From positions 62,001-126,000 of the forward strand of contig JAEWQV010000015.1 in NCBI GenBank assembly GCA_023399055.1: a stretch of DNA of 64,000 bases. Reading direction: 5' to 3'. The notes beneath the pieces are model-generated. The model saw only the letters and a list, made by a program, of their open reading frames with translations, did no database searches and was not told the DNA's origin. Made by a program: the position numbers and the translations under genes. This document shows, piece after piece, positions 33,630-42,937 of this stretch. The DNA is from Bacillota bacterium (GTDB lineage Bacteria > Bacillota > Clostridia > Lachnospirales > Lachnospiraceae). The first letter of the stretch is position 1. Every line of letters starts with the position of its first letter.

Positions 33630-34349
33630 GTGCTTGAGCTAGTGGAAGTCAAAAAGTATTATAAAGACAACCGTGCGGTGGATGGAATGTCTTTTTCTCT
33701 AGGAAAAGGGGAGATTCTGGGACTGATTGGTGCAAATGGTGCAGGCAAAACCACAACGCTTTCTTTGATTGCTACCTTACGTAAGCCCGATAGTGGAAAA
33801 ATATTATATCATGGGCAGGACATTGTAGCGCAACCCACTATTCTGCGCAGGGAACTGGGATATGTGCCCCAGGAAATCGCGCTGTATTCCCAATTGAATG
33901 GATTAGAAAATCTAAAGTTCTGGGGGAGAGCGAACCACATTCGCGGAAAGCACCTAAAGGAACGGGTGGAGGAAGTCTCACAAATAATTAATTTTGATCG
34001 AAAGACACTTAAGAAGAAGGTAGAAAGTTATTCCGGTGGAATGAAAAGAAGGCTTAATATTGGAGTTGCACTTTTACATCAGCCTAAACTTATTATAATG
34101 GATGAACCAACGGTAGGATTAGATATAGAATCAAGAAATCAAATCCATGATACTATTTTAGAACTAAAGAAAAACGGTGTAAGTATTTTGTATACGGGGC
34201 ACCATATGGATGAAATGGAGAAAATCTGTGATAAGATTTGCATTGTCAATAAAGGAAAATGTGTTTTATTTGGAGACAAGGCTGAATTACTTAAGGAACA
34301 GAAAGGGCTTGAGGATTTGGTACTTAAGACCTTGCACAAAGAAGAATAA
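33630..34349 (+). CDS. ABC transporter ATP-binding protein without adjacent permease
   Basis: 239 residues. Complete ATPase: Walker A GANGAGKTT, Q-loop region YVPQEIALYSQL, signature SYSGGMKRRLNIG, Walker B LIIMDEPTVGLD and switch His in GHHMDEME. The type is that of ABC-2 exporters (CcmA/NatA-like). Normally an ABC-2 permease gene follows directly; here the next gene is a TPR/P-loop protein. The GTG at 33630 is chosen as start because GGAGGG lies 7 bases upstream; an in-frame ATG at 33603 is upstream of that site. A GGGGAGATG follows, then 74 bases to the next gene. Confidence 0.9.
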   Translation: MLELVEVKKYYKDNRAVDGMSFSLGKGEILGLIGANGAGKTTTLSLIATLRKPDSGKILYHGQDIVAQPTILRRELGYVPQEIALYSQLNGLENLKFWGRANHIRGKHLKERVEEVSQIINFDRKTLKKKVESYSGGMKRRLNIGVALLHQPKLIIMDEPTVGLDIESRNQIHDTILELKKNGVSILYTGHHMDEMEKICDKICIVNKGKCVLFGDKAELLKEQKGLEDLVLKTLHKEE

Positions 34350-34423
34350 GCTAGGGGAGATGTTAGCTTATTAGGAACAAGAGATGATAGCAGAATGCTT
34401 TATGTACTTAAGGAGGTTAAGCT

Positions 34424-35824
34424 ATGGGAAGCTATGAGCAGATTGCAAAGCTCGAGGAGGCAAAAAAGCGCTATGATGATGGCGACCTCCTGTCTGCAGA
34501 AAAAGTGATTCGTACACTGGATGTTAGAAAAATTAAGCATTTAACAGATCTGAATTTAATTGCGATGATTTATGCAGAAAATGAAAATTATGAAGAGGCA
34601 GCAGAGATTTATCTTAAAATATATGACAAGGCCAAATCGAGAAAGGCATTGTTTCAATACATAGAAATGCTGATCAAACTAAATAATGTAGAAGACGCAG
34701 AGCAGTATTTAAATCAATATCAAAAAATAGCCCCTAAGGATTTTTATAATTATGTATTCCGATATAAAATAGATAAGCTAAAGGGAGAGCCTTATGAGAA
34801 GCTTATCGAAATTTTAGAGGAGCTGAAAAAAACGGAATATACGGAAAAATGGGCGTATGAATTAGCTAAACTATATTATAAAGCCGGAAAAGAAGAAGAA
34901 TGTATTAAGGAATGTTCCGAAATTGAGTTGTGGTTTGGTGAAGGTATCTATGTTGAAAAGGCTAGAATGCTGAAGGCATATTATTCCGGTGCCACTGACA
35001 GAGATAATATTATGGAAGAAATCAAAAGACGTGCTGAAGAGGTTAGACTCAATCTGGATGAATATACAGTGGAGAACAAGAATCAGGTTCAAACGGAAGA
35101 ACAACCGTTGCAGGAAGCAAGTCAAGAGGAAAATCAAGAAGTTATTCAGAAAGATTCTATCTTGGGAGAAGCTCAGGAGCAGCTTGAAACAACGGAAGAG
35201 ATAGAAGATACACAACACCTGGATCAGGATTATTTAGTTGAGGAATTAAAGAATGATGTAGTAAGTATAATGTTGGAAGAGGAAGGGCAAGTATATCCTT
35301 CGGAAGAGGAAGTTTCTGCCGAAGATAATATGAATCTGGATCAGCTGGCAGAATTATATCAGTTTCAACCGGAAGAAATCTTTGGAAGCTTTATTACCAT
35401 TCCAGAAATTAAAAGTCAGTTGGCGAAGAGTATAGAGTATATTTGCAATGATGAATCAAGAACCCCTATGCTGATGATAACAGGTCCAAGGGAGTCTGGG
35501 AAAACGACACTGGCAAAGAACATGGCTTTATTTCTTTTTCAGATAGGTAAACTAAACTCATCTAAAATGGCAAAAATATCAGCTGAAAAATTGAATGAAA
35601 TTGATCTAAGGACAAAGACAGTGACATTGAAAGATTGCTGTTTAGTGGTTGAAAATGCTAGTCTTCTAAAAAAAAGAGCCATTGGGAATCTTTTGGAATT
35701 TGAAGAAACGATGCGGGGAAGTATAGCTATTATTTTTGAAGAAGATAAGATAAATTCTAACAAGCTATTTGAAGAGCATCCCAAATTAGTGAATCTAATG
35801 AAAAACCAAATACACCTGTCCTAA
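34424..35824 (+). CDS. TPR-repeat protein with C-terminal P-loop domain
   Basis: 466 residues, function not recognised. The N-terminal half (about 10-200) is helical with TPR-like repeats (LNLIAMIYAENENYEEAAEI, KWAYELAKLYYKAGKEEECI). An acidic, Glu/Gln-rich linker (about 220-320) leads to an NTPase domain with Walker A GPRESGKTT (about residues 352-360) and a candidate Walker B CCLVVENA, an E/N variant of the usual DE. The layout suggests an AAA-like domain related in style to SpoVK-type proteins, but motifs beyond Walker A are weak. AAGGAGG is close to the ATG. Cytosolic. Confidence 0.8.
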   Translation: MGSYEQIAKLEEAKKRYDDGDLLSAEKVIRTLDVRKIKHLTDLNLIAMIYAENENYEEAAEIYLKIYDKAKSRKALFQYIEMLIKLNNVEDAEQYLNQYQKIAPKDFYNYVFRYKIDKLKGEPYEKLIEILEELKKTEYTEKWAYELAKLYYKAGKEEECIKECSEIELWFGEGIYVEKARMLKAYYSGATDRDNIMEEIKRRAEEVRLNLDEYTVENKNQVQTEEQPLQEASQEENQEVIQKDSILGEAQEQLETTEEIEDTQHLDQDYLVEELKNDVVSIMLEEEGQVYPSEEEVSAEDNMNLDQLAELYQFQPEEIFGSFITIPEIKSQLAKSIEYICNDESRTPMLMITGPRESGKTTLAKNMALFLFQIGKLNSSKMAKISAEKLNEIDLRTKTVTLKDCCLVVENASLLKKRAIGNLLEFEETMRGSIAIIFEEDKINSNKLFEEHPKLVNLMKNQIHLS

Positions 35825-35844
35825 TAAAACTAAAGTTATCATAA

Positions 35845-35925
35845 AAAGAAAGCTTCGTAAATATCATATAACCGCAACTATTTTTAGATTACCTATGCGG
35901 TGTGTATGAACTACGAAGCTTTTGT
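35845..35925. terminator. Bidirectional structured terminator between converging genes
   Basis: Outer arms AGCTTCGTA (35851-35859) and TACGAAGCT (35912-35920); inner arms ACCGCA (35871-35876) and TGCGGT (35896-35901). T tracts on both strands. The two nested stems are larger than a usual terminator. Confidence 0.65.
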
Positions 35926-35929
35926 CTTA

Positions 35930-36268
35930 TTAAACTTTAAACTGTATTGTTATTTCATCAGATAGGGATTGTCCTAGCTTTGACTTTACATTTGTTGTTA
36001 TATGCAAGAGATAGGACTCATTTTTCTCGTAAGGGGAAAGGGGTTCTATCTCTATACAGTTATCTACTGTATCATACCGTATATTTGTTTGAAGTGGAAC
36101 CTGACTAAGTGAGGTAACATAAAGGTTACGATTATTTACGGTAGCGGGGTTAAGAGGTGCAGTGAATTTTATTCGCCATACAAAACTTCCGGTTTTAAAT
36201 TTAAGGCTTTGCTTAACCTTCTCTTGGTTACTGCCTTTAACAGATTCAATTTTAATAAAGTTGGACAT
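35930..36268 (-). CDS. Small Ig-like (SbsA Ig-like) domain protein
   Basis: 112 residues. A single beta-sandwich of bacterial Ig-like type is suggested by WRIKFTAPLNPATVNNRNLY, CIEIEPLSPYEKNESYLLHI and SLSDEITIQF, the pattern of SbsA Ig-like domains (for example F-x-x-P-hNPxTV). No signal peptide is visible, so its location is unclear. Start MSNFIKIES at 36268 is chosen with GAAAGG 10 bases upstream; an ATG nine bases earlier has that site too close. Function unknown. Confidence 0.65.
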   Translation of the reverse strand: MSNFIKIESVKGSNQEKVKQSLKFKTGSFVWRIKFTAPLNPATVNNRNLYVTSLSQVPLQTNIRYDTVDNCIEIEPLSPYEKNESYLLHITTNVKSKLGQSLSDEITIQFKV

Positions 36269-36841
36269 AATAACCATGCCTTTCTCAAAGTTTTTAAATA
36301 GTGTACCCAAAGTACAGAATTTAAAAGGTGAAGTTGCGAATACAAATAAGATATTTATTGAATGTTTTCATAATTATACTTTTAATATAATAATTATAGC
36401 ACAGGATATCCAAACTGCAATACTACAAATCAGAGGAAGATTTTAAATAAATATTCAAGATTAGTAATGAGGATATTATACTATTTTAAAATATTAGAAC
36501 GTATCCTTGGAAATAAAACGATTTATCCTTTGATATTTAATATTTGGATTTTTTCTTCTAAATTTACCTTTTTAAATTAGTTTTTCGTATGCATAGAAAA
36601 ACTCGTAAGATTAAAAATATATAGTATAGATATGTTTTATAAATAGTTGTAGATATAAATGAAGGAAACCAAATAATGGAAAGGAGGATGTTTACAAAAT
36701 GTTACGAATATTTTAAATTGTAAAAAACAATTTACAAAACCCTAGGTTGTGGTATAATCAAAGTGGCATTGAATAAAAAAATGCATTTTTTATGTGCAAA
36801 ATATACAAACTTAAGTTCGATAGAATAAACAGAGGTGTGCA
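36269..36841. other. Intergenic region upstream of murA
   Basis: About 570 very AT-rich bases without a credible gene. It contains the murA promoter (36731-36758). AAGGAGG at 36681 precedes an ATG with only six codons, probably not meaningful. The left part should hold the promoter of the minus-strand Ig-like gene; none stands out. Confidence 0.5.
36731..36758 (+). promoter_or_regulatory. Promoter of murA
   Basis: TTTACA (36731-36736), 16-base spacer, TATAAT (36753-36758). About 83 bases before the murA start. Confidence 0.7.
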
Positions 36842-38140
36842 ATGGAGCAATATATTATTAAGGGTGGAAAACCGCTCACTGGTGAGGTGACGATAAGTGG
36901 TTATAAGAATGCAGCACTCGGTATTATAGCAGCAGCGGTTATGACTGACGAGACCGTTAAAATAGAGAATGTCCCAGACGTTAAGGATATCAATGTATTG
37001 TTACAAGCAATTGAGGATATTGGCGCTAAAGTAGAGCGAATTAATAGAACAACTGTAAAAATTAGTGGGAATAAAATAAATTCAGTAAGTGTAGACTTCG
37101 ATTATGTTAGAAAAATTAGAGCTTCCTATTATTTAGTAGGAGCATTACTTGGTAAATATAAAGATGCAAAGGTGGCATTACCTGGAGGGTGTAATATTGG
37201 AAGCAGACCCTTTGACCAGCATTTTAAAGGATTTGAAGCATTAGGCGCAGAAGCAAAGATTGAGCACGGTATGATTTGTGCAAAGGCAGAGAACCTTACT
37301 GGTGCACATATTTATTTTGACTGTTCCAGTGTTGGTGCAACAATTAATACTATGTTGGCAGCTTGCTTAAGTGAAGGACAGACGATACTTGAAAATGCAG
37401 CAAAAGAACCTCATGTGGTTGATGTTGCTAACTTTTTAAATAGTATGGGTGCTAATATTAAAGGAGCAGGAACTGATGTCATTCGTATTAAAGGTGTGAC
37501 TAAGCTGCATGGAAGCGAATATGCAATAATTCCAGATCAGATTGAAGCAGGTACCTTTATGTTTGCAGCAGCTTCCACCAAGGGAGATATTTTAATTAAA
37601 AATGTTATTCCGAAGCACTTGGAGGCATTTACTGCTAAATTAATAGAAATTGGTGCACAGGTGGAAGAGTTTGATGATTCTATTCGTGTGAAAGCCAATG
37701 GGAAACTAGGCAATACACATGTAAAGACGTTGGTATATCCTGGATTTCTTACTGATATGCAACCACAGATGACCACACTACTTGCTCTTTCAAAGGGAAC
37801 AAGCATAGTGACGGAAAGTATATTTGAAAATAGATTTAAATATGTTGATGAGTTAGCACGCATGGGTGCAAATATAAAGGTGGAAAGTAATACTGCTATT
37901 ATAGAAGGTGTAGATAAACTTACCGGAGCAATTGTTACGGCTCCAGACCTTCGAGGTGGTGCAGCGTTAGTGATAGCTGGATTGATGGCGGAAGGCTTTA
38001 CAACTGTGGAACATGTGGAATATATTGAACGTGGCTATGAGAAATTAGAATACAAATTGCAACAGCTTGGAGCTGCCATTGAAAAGGTAGATTCTGAAGA
38101 TATGAAAGCGATTCGTAAATTTAAACTAAAAGTTAGTTAA
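36842..38140 (+). CDS. murA: UDP-N-acetylglucosamine 1-carboxyvinyltransferase
   Basis: 432 residues. MurA transfers enolpyruvate from PEP to UDP-GlcNAc, the first committed step of peptidoglycan synthesis. The active-site cysteine targeted by fosfomycin is present (Cys117 in LPGGCNIGSRP), as are Lys22-Asn23 (SGYKNAAL) and the family segments PGFLTDMQPQ and APDLRGGAALVIAGLMAEG. The start has GAGGTG about 4 bases upstream. A single-gene unit with its own promoter; the neighbour downstream is convergent. Firmicutes usually carry two paralogues; which of MurA1/MurA2 this is cannot be told here. Confidence 0.96.
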   Translation: MEQYIIKGGKPLTGEVTISGYKNAALGIIAAAVMTDETVKIENVPDVKDINVLLQAIEDIGAKVERINRTTVKISGNKINSVSVDFDYVRKIRASYYLVGALLGKYKDAKVALPGGCNIGSRPFDQHFKGFEALGAEAKIEHGMICAKAENLTGAHIYFDCSSVGATINTMLAACLSEGQTILENAAKEPHVVDVANFLNSMGANIKGAGTDVIRIKGVTKLHGSEYAIIPDQIEAGTFMFAAASTKGDILIKNVIPKHLEAFTAKLIEIGAQVEEFDDSIRVKANGKLGNTHVKTLVYPGFLTDMQPQMTTLLALSKGTSIVTESIFENRFKYVDELARMGANIKVESNTAIIEGVDKLTGAIVTAPDLRGGAALVIAGLMAEGFTTVEHVEYIERGYEKLEYKLQQLGAAIEKVDSEDMKAIRKFKLKVS

Positions 38141-38156
38141 TCAGAGAGATGAATAT

Positions 38157-38193
38157 AAAAAAGCCCCTAGTTCACATTTTTGCGAATTAGGGG
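38157..38193 (-). terminator. Terminator between murA and the HD-GYP gene
   Basis: CCCCTAGTTC and GAATTAGGGG form a 10-bp stem with one G-T pair. The T run lies on the minus-strand side (AAAAAAG at 38157 on the plus strand), so it best serves the minus-strand gene, but it can also slow murA transcripts. Confidence 0.75.
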
Positions 38194-38224
38194 ATAATTT
38201 TATGCTTTAGAAACGAAAAGGCAG

Positions 38225-39316
38225 CTATATTAAGGACACTATTTGTAAATCTCTATGTCGTGTCAAGTCAATAAATGCATCTTCAATTCTTATGATAGGT
38301 CTGGATAATTCACGTCTATTAATAAAAATAATTTCTCCTGTCTGACCATTATTCAAAATAACGCTACTATGAATGTAAGTTTGAACAATTCCCTCCAAAA
38401 AAGTCATAATATATTTTGAATCATATTTTGCATATCCTTCGGTTTCAAAGATATGTATAACATTAAAGGGGCATAAAGGACCACGATAAACTCTTGCACA
38501 GGTCATTGCGTCATATACATCAGCAATGGAGACAAGCTTAGCAAAGGAATCTATTTGGTCACTGTAAAATCCATAAGGATAGCCACTTCCGTCACAACGC
38601 TCATGATGCATTAATGCAGCTCTTTTTATTCTAGGGTCAAACTCTTTACTTTTAAGTAAGTTATAACCACGGAGAGGGTGGGTTTTTATGGTTAGAAATT
38701 CTTCCTCTGTTAACTTTGATGGCTTCGTGATGATATTAGAAGGAATCATAAGCTTGCCAATGTCATGCAGTAGACCAGCCAAAGTAATTGTCTCCAGGTC
38801 CTTGCGGTTAAATTTAAGCCATTTTCCTATTATATTGCATATTAATGCAACATTTAAGCTATGTACATAAGTCGTATCATCATAATTTCTCATACAATGT
38901 AACATATTAAAGAGTTCAATATTAGAGGAACAATGATTAAGTAGCTTGCTGGTCTCATTAAGCATCTCATCAATATTGATATCCTTTGTTCCGGTCACCA
39001 TTTGATCAAGAGATTTTTTGAACTCGTTTACTGTATTTTGGTAAGCCAAGTGAAAGCGCTTAAAGGATTCACTTTCTCTAATTTTTTCATAATAAGTGGA
39101 ATATTCCGAGACGAATTCTACATCGGCATCTTCTGCATAAGAAAAAACAGATAACTCCGTGATAGAATAAAATACAAGGCGTGTAATCATCTTATCGGTT
39201 AAGGTGGTATCCCTGGATAAAATGAGATGATCGTCCTTTGTATAAACATCCGCAGCTACTACCATGCCTGGGATTGCTTGGCTTATTAATATTTTAACTG
39301 TTGTCATTGTCTGCAT
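38225..39316 (-). CDS. HD-GYP domain protein, likely cyclic-di-GMP phosphodiesterase
   Basis: 363 residues. The N-terminal region (about 1-60) is a small regulatory domain seen in clostridial HD-GYP proteins; a helical linker follows, then the HD-GYP domain with GLLHDIGKLMIP and HHERCDGSGYPYGF, the complete HHExxDGxGYP motif. These enzymes hydrolyse cyclic di-GMP (sometimes cGAMP). A close paralogue of the same layout lies at 58540-59604. The start is uncertain: ATG at 39316 and 39307 are both possible and the nearest purine-rich site (AAGGGGG) is some 15 bases away. Cytosolic. Confidence 0.9.
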   Translation of the reverse strand: MQTMTTVKILISQAIPGMVVAADVYTKDDHLILSRDTTLTDKMITRLVFYSITELSVFSYAEDADVEFVSEYSTYYEKIRESESFKRFHLAYQNTVNEFKKSLDQMVTGTKDINIDEMLNETSKLLNHCSSNIELFNMLHCMRNYDDTTYVHSLNVALICNIIGKWLKFNRKDLETITLAGLLHDIGKLMIPSNIITKPSKLTEEEFLTIKTHPLRGYNLLKSKEFDPRIKRAALMHHERCDGSGYPYGFYSDQIDSFAKLVSIADVYDAMTCARVYRGPLCPFNVIHIFETEGYAKYDSKYIMTFLEGIVQTYIHSSVILNNGQTGEIIFINRRELSRPIIRIEDAFIDLTRHRDLQIVSLI

Positions 39317-39479
39317 ACTGTGATGTAGTCGCCCCCTTAATATATATTTTCCATACTACACTTAAAACGACGATAAGAAAAATACATTAAGAAAAGTATA
39401 GATATTTTAAGTCGAAAAGTCAATAATTATGTAAAATATGGTAATTAATTGGGTATAAAGTAATATATTATTATGATAA

Positions 39480-39622
39480 TGTAACGGTTTAGCCACAAGC
39501 ATGATTTTACTTCGTGAGGCGTCGCTTGAGCAGAGTGCCCTACAAGTATTAGGTACAGTGTATATTCGAAAGCGAGCTTTCGTATACACTGTATCTAATA
39601 CTTGCAGGGCTAAACTGTTACA
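39480..39622. repeat. Long interrupted inverted repeat
   Basis: Outer arms TGTAACGGTTTAGCC (39480-39494) and GGCTAAACTGTTACA (39608-39622) match in 14 of 15 pairs. Inner arms 39537-39573 and 39576-39610 match over about 35 bases with few mismatches, meeting at CGAAAGCGAGCTTTCG. A 42-base piece (39495-39536) is present only on the left. No poly-T tail on either side and no gene inside. It could be a miniature mobile element with one arm expanded, or a very stable RNA hairpin. The flanks 39317-39479 and 39623-39706 hold nothing else I can support. Confidence 0.8.
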
Positions 39623-39706
39623 AAAATCTACTTGACGAAAGATAAGATTCGTTATATTCTTATTTTACAAAAATATAGTGACAAAAAACAAATAAATAAC
39701 ACATTT

Positions 39707-39848
39707 CTCTTATTCAGAGTGACGGAGAGTAAGGCTCTATGAAGTCACGGCAACCCCTAATGTGGAAGGTGCCAACCTGAGCGAGTATTCGAACAATAAG
39801 AGGATTTGATTACAATTATATCAAGTCCGCTTCTGCGGATTTTTTTTA
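39707..39848 (+). promoter_or_regulatory. SAM-I (S-box) riboswitch upstream of metK
   Basis: The aptamer spans 39707-39802: P1 CTCTTAT with ATAAGAG, then CAGAGTGACGGAGAG, CTCTATGAAGTCACGGCAACC and GGTGCCAACC, the conserved S-box core. A terminator hairpin TCCGC-TTCT-GCGGA with eight T follows at 39825-39848. With SAM bound, P1 forms and transcription stops before metK, so metK is expressed when SAM is low. Confidence 0.95.
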
Positions 39849-39939
39849 TGTAAGTAACAAAAGATATATTGCATAAAACTAACGCAGAACGAGCTCTTAA
39901 TAGGAGTTAACTTTGGTAATTTAGAATTGGAGGATTATT

Positions 39940-41130
39940 ATGCAAAAAAGATTATTTACATCAGAATCAGTGACCGAGGGACATCCAGATAAAATCTGTG
40001 ATCAGATATCTGATGCGGTATTAGACTCTTTATTAGAGCAAGACCCAATGAGCAGAGTTGCTTGTGAAACTGCTATCACCACAGGATTAGTTCTTGTTAT
40101 GGGTGAGATTACAACTGAAGGTTACGTGGATATTCAGAAAATAGCTAGAGATACCATTAGAGAAATAGGATATGACAAATCAGAATATGGTTTTGATGCA
40201 AATACTTGTGGTGTTATCGTTGCTTTAGACGAGCAATCAAAAGATATTGCACTTGGTGTTGACAATTCCCTTGAAGTTAAGGAACACACAACGGAAGATG
40301 AAGAGTTATCAAAGATTGGTGCAGGAGATCAGGGTATGATGTTTGGTTATGCTACCAATGAGACGGAAGAGTTTATGCCTTATCCAATCTCCCTTGCACA
40401 TAAGTTAACCAGGCAGTTGACAAAGGTTAGAAAAGATGGAACTCTTAACTATCTACGTCCAGACGGTAAATCACAGGTAACGGTTGAATATGATGAAGCA
40501 GGAAAGCCAATTCATTTAAATGCAGTTGTATTATCCACACAACATAATGAAGAAATAAGTATCGAACAACTTCGTAAGGATGTAAAAGCGTTGGTTCTAG
40601 ATCCTATTCTGCCAGCAGAGTTAGTGGATGAGAAAACTAAGTTCTTTATTAACCCTACGGGTCGCTTCGTTATCGGTGGACCAAATGGTGACAGTGGATT
40701 GACTGGAAGAAAGATTATAGTAGATACCTACGGCGGTTATGCAAGACATGGCGGTGGAGCTTTCTCAGGAAAGGACTGCACGAAAGTAGATCGTTCCGCT
40801 TCCTATGCAGCGCGTTATGTAGCAAAGAACGTTGTTGCTGCAGGATTGGCAGATCGCCTCGAGATCCAATTATCCTATGCAATTGGTGTAGCAGAGCCTA
40901 CATCCATTATGTTAGAAACCTTCGGAACAGGAAAGTTAACAGAGGATGAATTAGTAACCATCGTTCGTAAACACTTTGATCTTCGTCCAGCAGGAATCAT
41001 TAAAATGCTTGATCTTCGCAGACCAATCTATAAGAAAACTGCTGCATACGGACACTTTGGCAGATTAGACCTTGATTTACCTTGGGAAAAACTTGACAAG
41101 GCAGAAGAATTAAAAACCTATCTTAAGTAA
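39940..41130 (+). CDS. metK: S-adenosylmethionine synthase
   Basis: 396 residues. MetK makes SAM from methionine and ATP. Signatures: FTSESVTEGHPDKICDQISD at the N terminus, GAGDQGMMFGYA, and GGGAFSGKDCTKVDRSASYA. Full family length, ends DKAEELKTYLK. GGAGGA lies before the ATG. It is a single gene under direct SAM feedback through the upstream riboswitch. Its product feeds rsmI, rsmA and the tRNA methyltransferase in this window. Confidence 0.97.
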   Translation: MQKRLFTSESVTEGHPDKICDQISDAVLDSLLEQDPMSRVACETAITTGLVLVMGEITTEGYVDIQKIARDTIREIGYDKSEYGFDANTCGVIVALDEQSKDIALGVDNSLEVKEHTTEDEELSKIGAGDQGMMFGYATNETEEFMPYPISLAHKLTRQLTKVRKDGTLNYLRPDGKSQVTVEYDEAGKPIHLNAVVLSTQHNEEISIEQLRKDVKALVLDPILPAELVDEKTKFFINPTGRFVIGGPNGDSGLTGRKIIVDTYGGYARHGGGAFSGKDCTKVDRSASYAARYVAKNVVAAGLADRLEIQLSYAIGVAEPTSIMLETFGTGKLTEDELVTIVRKHFDLRPAGIIKMLDLRRPIYKKTAAYGHFGRLDLDLPWEKLDKAEELKTYLK

Positions 41131-41163
41131 AATATAGGATAGCAGTTATAATATATTTATAAG

Positions 41164-41257
41164 AAAAGAACGGATATTATTTTGCTATACTCAAACTGAC
41201 TATCTTGTCGATAGGTTTGTTAGGTGGGTATGTGTGGAAAATACTCCGTTCTTTTTA
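41164..41257 (+). terminator. Terminator after metK with long internal structure
   Basis: AAAAGAACGGA (41164-41174) pairs with TCCGTTCTTTT (41245-41255) followed by T. About 70 bases are enclosed and contain a second stem, CTATC-TTGTC-GATAG. The remaining 180 bases to the sensor kinase hold no gene. Confidence 0.7.
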
Positions 41258-41436
41258 TTAAATCTTTCTAAAAAACTTCGCATTCTTTGTACAAAGTTAG
41301 GTTTGAAGTGATATACTTATGACTAAGATTTATATAGGGAACTAAATATTTGTGGCAATAGAAAAAGTGTACCTTGTATTGACCATGTGGACATACATTT
41401 ATTACGAAAAAGAACAGATGAAGGAGGTAATAAGAT

Positions 41437-42921
41437 ATGAAATTAAAGGACAAGCTCTTTACAGCATTTTTTATAATGATGTTATTACCAATTCTTCTGA
41501 TCTTTATATCTGCAAGCACAATAGTTAACTTACAATTGAACTCCATCCATCGATCCTATGATATGGAAGCGGATCCAATACAGATTATAACGAACCCGAT
41601 ACAGATTTTAAATCGCTTGACGCGTGGTGTTTATAACGAAATTAAATTTGCAACTCTAAAGGCCCCCGAAACATTAGAGGATACAGACTACATTAACGAG
41701 CTTAACCAGGAACTAAAGACAAAATACTCCTTTCTTGCATTACGTAAGGAGGGAGAGTTCATCTTCACTGGTGATGAGCAACTTTTACCGTTGGTTAAAA
41801 ACAGCCTACAGGAGTTTGGAGTAAACCAAACCGATGTGGATGGTGGGGTATATATAGCCGGTAAGAATCCATTTCTAGTTAAAGCACAGGATTTCTACTT
41901 TTCAGATGGAGCGGAAGGAACTATATTTGTTGTTACTAATTTGGATACCCTAATTCCACAGATAAAGGCAGTTGCTTTTCAGATTGTGATATCCTTTATG
42001 ATTATTATTTGCTTTTCAGCGTTTACTTTAATGGTATGGATTTATCGTAGTATCGTAAGACCCCTTAATATATTAAGAATTGGTATGAACCAGATTAAAG
42101 AAGGGGATCTGGATTATTCGGTGGAATCTGATACAGAAGATGAAATAGGTCAGCTCTGTGATGATTTTGAAGAGATGCGAATTCGGTTGAAGGAGCTAAT
42201 TGACAGCAGATTGGCTTATGAAGAGGATATTAAGGGGTTAATCAGTAATATATCCCATGATTTAAAAACGCCGTTAACTGCAATTAAAGGGTATGCGGAG
42301 GGCTTGATTGATGGTGTTGCTGATACACCGGAACGACAAGAAAAATATTTAAAAACAATTATGACAAAAGCAAATGATATGTCAATCTTAGTGGATGAAT
42401 TAGCATTTTATACGCAAATTGACTGTAATACGGTACCATATAATTTTGAAAAGATTAGACTGCGAGAATATTTTGATGATTGCATAGAGGAACTGTCCTT
42501 AGAGCTAGAAATCAAGAAGATACAAATGCATTATGAAAATAGTACGTTCTCTGATACCGAGGTGGTAGCAGATGCGGAGCAGCTAAAGAGAGTGATTAAC
42601 AATATTATTGGAAATGCTGTAAAGTACATGGATAAAGAAGCAGCATGGATTCATATCCGGTTATTAGAGAGCGGTAATTTTGTTCGGGTTGAGATTGAAG
42701 ATAATGGAATTGGGATACCAAAAGCAGATTTGCCTTATATTTTTGATCGTTTTTACCGTGCGGATGCTTCCAGAAATTCAAGAAAGGGTGGCAGTGGTTT
42801 AGGGTTAGCCATCTCCAAGAAAATAATTGAAGATCATGGGGGTAAAATATGGGTAAAGAGCGAGCTTGGAAATGGTACTACAATTTGCTTTACACTTAGA
42901 AAAGGTGAAAAAACAATATGA
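41437..42921 (+). CDS. HAMP-containing sensor histidine kinase
   Basis: 494 residues. Transmembrane helix near residues 8-31, extracellular region to about 180, second helix about 183-207, HAMP domain, HisKA with SNISHDLKTPLTAIKGYAEG (phospho-acceptor His near 276), and an ATPase domain with NNIIGNAVKYMDKEAAWIHI, EDNGIGIPKADLPYIFDRFY and GGSGLGLAISKKI. The layout matches VanS/ResE-type kinases. It overlaps no other gene: the response regulator starts 16 bases after its stop. Signal unknown. AAGGAGG precedes the ATG. Confidence 0.94.
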   Translation: MKLKDKLFTAFFIMMLLPILLIFISASTIVNLQLNSIHRSYDMEADPIQIITNPIQILNRLTRGVYNEIKFATLKAPETLEDTDYINELNQELKTKYSFLALRKEGEFIFTGDEQLLPLVKNSLQEFGVNQTDVDGGVYIAGKNPFLVKAQDFYFSDGAEGTIFVVTNLDTLIPQIKAVAFQIVISFMIIICFSAFTLMVWIYRSIVRPLNILRIGMNQIKEGDLDYSVESDTEDEIGQLCDDFEEMRIRLKELIDSRLAYEEDIKGLISNISHDLKTPLTAIKGYAEGLIDGVADTPERQEKYLKTIMTKANDMSILVDELAFYTQIDCNTVPYNFEKIRLREYFDDCIEELSLELEIKKIQMHYENSTFSDTEVVADAEQLKRVINNIIGNAVKYMDKEAAWIHIRLLESGNFVRVEIEDNGIGIPKADLPYIFDRFYRADASRNSRKGGSGLGLAISKKIIEDHGGKIWVKSELGNGTTICFTLRKGEKTI

Positions 42922-42937
42922 TAAGGAGGGTTATAAG

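Noticed and set aside
36681..36723. AAGGAGG followed by very short reading frames before murA
   Set aside because: Only 6 to 12 codons, no conserved features; probably chance in AT-rich DNA.
39050..39065. TGAAAGCGCTTAAA, similar to a catabolite response element
   Set aside because: Lies inside the coding part of the HD-GYP gene, not near a promoter.
39407..39589. Minus-strand 60-codon open frame
   Set aside because: It runs into the long inverted repeat, has no ribosome site and no protein-like composition; the repeat explains the open frame.
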